From assembly GCA_004431415.1 (NCBI GenBank), contig QPMI01000039.1, positions 372,001 to 436,000 on the forward strand: a DNA stretch of 64,000 nt, in the 5' to 3' direction. Source of the DNA: Cyanophora paradoxa. Lineage: Eukaryota; Glaucocystophyceae; Cyanophorales; Cyanophoraceae. The notes beneath the pieces were generated by a model. That model searched no databases. It was given only the letters and a program-made list of their open reading frames with translations, and was not told the DNA's origin. Position numbers and translations under genes: made by a program. Shown in pieces: positions 60,801-64,000 of the stretch (position 1 is the first letter of the stretch; each line of letters begins with the position of its first letter).

Positions 60801-62342
60801 CCTTGCCCGACATGACGACCCGCGGCTGGCGCGCCCCGGGCGGCGGCGGCGACGGCGAGGCGGCCCCGGTCGCCGCCGCTGCCGCTGCGGCGGCGGCGGC
60901 GGAGGCGGCGGCGGTCGCGGCGGTGCCGAGCGACGACTCGAGGTCGGTGCGCATGAACTGGATGCGGCGCTCAAGTGCGGCCCGCTCGTCGGCGAACTGC
61001 CGCGAGAGCTCCTCCTCCCGCCGGCGCAGCGCCTCCGACTCCGACTGCCGCCCGCCCCGCCCCGCGCCCCTCAGCGCCGGCCCGGCGGGCGGGCAGGCGA
61101 GGCGGCCGGGCCGGGCGCACGCGGAGGCGGTCCTGGAATTCGCGGCGGAGCTGCTCTTCGAGGGCCGCCCGCGCGCGGGCCGTCTCGAGCTGGACCAGCG
61201 ACTGGATGTCCTCCTGCGGCCGCGCGGCGCCGCCGAGCGTCTGGCCCGGCGACCCGACCTCCACCACGCGGGGCGCGACCACCAGCGGCGCCGCCTGGGG
61301 CCGGATCGATCGGTCAGGGGAGAGGCGGGGGTCCGTTCTCAGGGCGGCTCGCTCGCCTTGGGCAGGTCGAAGCCGGGGTGGCGGCGCTGCACGTGCGCCT
61401 CCAGGAACTGAGCCGTCTGGAAGACCTTCTCGCACTTCGGGCATTTCTGCGGGAGGGCTCGCCCAAGGCGACAGGAGAGCGGAGCGAATCGGAGCGCGGG
61501 CGCACGTGGATTGCGAGGGCGCCCCCGAACTCTCGGACCACGTTTCCAGCTGCCAGAAGCCTGCAGGCGGCCGGGAGCGTCGGCGGCGCCCCGGCGGCGG
61601 CACGAAGCGGAGCGGGCACGCACCCGCCCGCGGCTTGGGGATTTGTCAGCATGTACTCGTACGTCGCCAGGATGCGCTTCTTCTGCCGCACATCCTTGCG
61701 CAAGGACGCGATCTCTTCGGCCTGCGGGCCGCGCGTCAGGGGCCGCAACCGCCGCAACCGGCGGCCTCGCTGGGGCCGACGCGCCTGCTTGCGGGTGCGG
61801 GCCCGGAGCTCCTCAAGCTCCGAGGACGCGTCCTTCCGTTCCTCCTCAGCCTGCTCCTTCATAGAGTTGAGGTACTCCTGCGGGCGGGAGGTGCCCGATC
61901 GGGCTCGGCGCGGGCAGATTCAAACGCGGCGCGGGCACCTGGCCGAACATGAGGTACTCGATAAGGAGCTGCGCGAGACGAAAGATCTTCACAAAGTTTG
62001 CCTGGCTCATCGTCCTCCAGTCCTCAGCCTCGATGTCGGCGTATGTGAGGTTGTCCAGCGTGGCCTGCAGCGCGTCGACGTCCACCTGGTGGCCATGGGC
62101 GGTCAGGGCAGATCGGGGAGGCAGCAGCAAGCTCGAGGCGAGGCCATAGCCCGGCGACCCTGGTGGCCCAGTGGCGGTCTCACCTCGCGCACGACGCGGT
62201 CCACGTCGACTGCGGCGATTGTGCGCCAATCCAGCCGCCCACCGCGTCGGCGAAAGAAGAAGCCCTGCGGATAGGCATCCAGGAACGCGCTCTTCCCGCG
62301 AGGCTGCTGCGGCCCGCCGCGCTCGACGGCGCGGGCGGGCAT
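57878..62342 (-). CDS. DZIP1: DZIP1/DZIP1L-like ciliary basal body zinc-finger protein
   Basis: Exon 1 (62342-62184) encodes 53 residues with 'GFFFRRRGGRLDWRTIAAVD' and exon 2 (62085-61939) 'DVDALQATLDNLTYADIEAE' and 'FRLAQLLIEYLMFGQ'. Together they are the Dzip-like N-terminal domain. Coiled-coil exons follow ('EYLNSMKEQAEEERKD', 'AEEIASLRKDVRQKKRIL'), then a single C2H2 finger at about 61443-61378 with spacing CX2CX12HX4H ('CPKCEKVFQTAQFLEAHVQ'). That N-domain, coiled coil, one-finger order is specific to DZIP1/Iguana, which acts at the basal body and transition zone in cilium formation and Hedgehog signalling in animals. The remainder (about 61300-58500) is a very long Glu/Arg/Ala coiled coil with a poly-Ala run (about 60060-60115) and Pro-rich linkers. 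The C-terminus 'AIQAMSDDDLFDEHIML' ends at TGA 57880-57878. Middle exon limits are uncertain because introns and exons are equally GC-rich. Confidence 0.86.
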
Positions 62343-62475
62343 CCTAACGCTAACGAAGCTGTCGCAGACTAGAATGCTACTTTGAAGCTCGCTGGGGCCC
62401 GAGAAAGGCTGGAATTTGAACTACAAATTCGGCCAGGGGTACGCTTGGCACGAGCTTGCAACTGTACCCAACTCC
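62343..62475. promoter_or_regulatory. Putative bidirectional promoter between DZIP1-like and PAP/fibrillin genes
   Basis: The two start codons (62342 on minus, 62476 on plus) are separated by 133 bp and transcribed away from each other. This gap must hold both 5' untranslated regions and core promoters, unless an upstream untranslated exon exists. No TATA box is evident; the segment contains gaagctcgctgg and aatttgaactacaaattc-like inverted words. If the earlier in-frame ATG at 62416 starts the fibrillin, the gap shrinks to 73 bp. Confidence 0.5.
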
Positions 62476-63874
62476 ATGGAGCCAGCTTTCGCCCTTGTGC
62501 TGCCAGCGCCGCGGCCGGCCGCGGGTTTTGCCGTAACGACGGCGGCTTCTGCTGTCTCCAAACGCCCGGTAGCGCGGACTGTCAGCCAGCCCGCCAATGC
62601 GTTCCTCGGCCAGCGCCGGCTCCGGCCGGCGGCCTCATTCGCGGCGACGGCCGTACGACGCCCTGTCTTCTTCGCTCCGGCCCTCCCGGCGCGCGCCGCT
62701 GAAGCGACCACTTCGCCGAGTTTGAAGCCCAGTGACGAGGCCCTAAAGCACAAGCGGGCGCTCATTGAGCTGATTGAGTGCGTCTCTGTCCTTGGTATTG
62801 ACCGGGGAGCGAGTCTGATCGCGGCGCGGCCGAAACGCGCGCGTCCAGGTCGGCCGAGTCGGTCGGAGAGATGCGCAAGGACGCGTTCAAGCAGAAGGCA
62901 GAGGCGCTCGCGCAGGAGCTCGCGAAGAATACTCCGTGCGAAGATCCGGCAACCAGGTGCCCCGCCCTTACCCTGCCAGTGCTGCCACGCCGGCGCCGGC
63001 CGCGGGCCCCGCTGAGCTCCCCGCGCCCGCAGCGTCTTCCTGCGGGGCACGTGGCAGCTGATCTTCACTACTGAGACGCCCCTGGACGCCATCATGGAGA
63101 ACGGCCTACCCCCCTTCTACAGCAGCGTGCGCCCCGGCGCCCTCCGCCCTGCCCCGCCCCGCCCCGCGCCCCCCGACCGCCGACCCCTCCTCCGCAGGGC
63201 TGCATCCTCCAGGCCCGTCCTGCGCCCGCCCGCCCGCCCCCCCGCCCGCCCGCCCGTACCCTCCCGAGCGCTGACCCGCCCCCCGCGCCGCAGGAGGTCC
63301 AGGGCGAGAACCGCGGCGAGGCGAGTACCCCGTACCCCATGGCGCGGCCGCGTACCCCTCACTCGCGCCGCAGATCACAAACATCATCGAGCTGGTGAAG
63401 GCGAGCAAGAAGGATATCGGGCCCGTATCGCCCGAGAGCGACGAGGTCGACGCCCGCTTCATCGTCTTCGTCGACTACGAGGTAGCCCCCCCCCATCCCG
63501 GACCGCGTACCCCTGGAAGCCGAGCCCGCGTACCCCCACAGGTCAAGTCCGCCAAGCGCCTGCGCTTCCAGGTGCGGCCGGCCGAGCCGCGCGCGCGAGG
63601 GGCAGCTTAGTACCCCCCTTGCCGACGCAGTACCCCCGCAGTTTAAGAGGACGCTCGTGAAGGCCGCCGGCTCGGGATTCCACATCAGCATCCCCCTCGC
63701 CCTCGGCTCCGGCTCCCTCGACACCATGTACCCCCGGCCCCCCCCCCCCCCCCCCCGCCGTCCGCACCTGTACCCCCGCGCCGACTCCCCTCGCCCCCCA
63801 GGTACTTGGACGAGGACTTCCGCGTGCAGACAGACTCGAGGGGCTGGCTCTCGGTCTTCAAGAAGCTCCGGTGA
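62476..63874 (+). CDS. PAP/fibrillin family plastid lipid-associated protein
   Basis: The chosen start is ATG 62476 ('MEPAFALVLPAPRPAAGF'); an in-frame ATG lies at 62416. The first ~75 residues are Ala/Ser/Arg/Val-rich with almost no acidic residues, as in plastid targeting presequences, and 'ANAFLGQRR' resembles a signal-peptide/transit junction with Phe as in secondary plastids. The mature part begins 'KHKRALIELIE' and 'GIDRGAS'. It continues in small exons: 'KQKAEALAQELAKN' (about 62872-62957), 'VFLRGTWQLIFTTETPLDAI' (about 63032-63124), 'ITNIIELVKASKKDIGPV' (63374-63481), 'VKSAKRLRFQ' (63542-63571), 'FKRTLVKAAGSGFHISIPLA' (about 63642-63727) and 'YLDEDFRVQTDSRGWLSVFK' to TGA 63872-63874. 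'LxGTWxLIFTT' near the N-terminus and 'YLDEDFRV..D..G.L.VF' at the end are the PAP/fibrillin hallmarks. It is probably a plastoglobule or thylakoid lipocalin-like protein. The exon carrying 'EVQGENRGEA' (about 63294) has an unclear donor. Confidence 0.86.
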
Positions 63875-64000
63875 TTTTAATCCGATGATCCGATGATCCA
63901 CCCCTGTACCCCGCCCGGCCCGCCGCCGGAGGTGCCCCCCGCCTTTTGCCTGTATGTATACTTGCCCGTTTTACGTATACGCTCTCTGAGCTCGAGGCTC
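63875..64000. other. 3' flank of the fibrillin gene
   Basis: The remaining 126 bases show no further exon. They contain gatccgatgatcc palindromic words and a gtatacttgcc..acgtatac inverted pair. Confidence 0.4.

Noticed and set aside
59639-61411. A 590-codon and neighbouring long open frames on the plus strand
   Set aside because: They are antisense to the DZIP1-like coiled coil. The Leu/Arg/Pro-rich translation is the mirror of Glu/Arg/Ala codons in GC-rich DNA.

Overview
This window looks like nuclear DNA of a flagellated, photosynthetic, sexual microbial eukaryote, most likely a microalga. The evidence is intron-dense genes with GT-AG introns, a plastid-lipid-associated (PAP/fibrillin) protein, a DZIP1-type ciliary base protein, a meiotic MutS homologue (MSH5) and an SK-type potassium channel. 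I cannot fix the lineage from sequence alone; a secondary-plastid alga (haptophyte or stramenopile) or a prasinophyte would fit. There are no operons, rRNA, CRISPR arrays or recognisable transposase genes. Almost every gene is broken into short exons, so many long open frames here are read-through of GC-rich introns or antisense shadows.

Layout. 1-16775 (+): the 3' part of a giant fibrocystin-L (PKHD1L1)-like surface protein that also carries two CAP/SCP domains, ending in a Ser/Pro-rich stalk and one transmembrane helix. 19612-21476 (-): an unrecognised multi-exon gene. 22766-27180: a repeat-rich island with an ~890-bp tandem duplication and MITE-like elements with TA target sites. 27187-34769 (-): MSH5, about 25 small exons. 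34770-37840: repeat-rich spacer with a second MITE family. 37840-40947 (+): a START-like gene. 41948-43774 (-) and 47992-49372 (+): two START-domain paralogues in inverted orientation. Their central exons and introns are nearly identical, and they flank an SK-type K+ channel gene (44018-47725, +). 49373-51419: repeat spacer with another MITE. 51420-56562 (+): a large multi-pass membrane protein of unknown family. 57878-62342 (-): DZIP1-like gene. 62476-63874 (+): PAP/fibrillin, divergently transcribed from DZIP1 across a 133-bp gap.

Two composition regimes are visible. The fibrocystin-like and unknown membrane-protein genes have AT-richer introns with ctgac/ctgat-like branch points. The START, K+ channel, DZIP1 and PAP genes have very GC-rich introns with a recurring sense-strand GTACCCCC word. 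Short reverse-palindromic words (GATCATGATC, TCGATATCGA, GAATTCGAATTC, GCGATCGC) are conspicuous throughout introns and spacers. Exon boundaries given below were read by eye from splice signals and frame continuity; they are models, not transcript-supported annotations.
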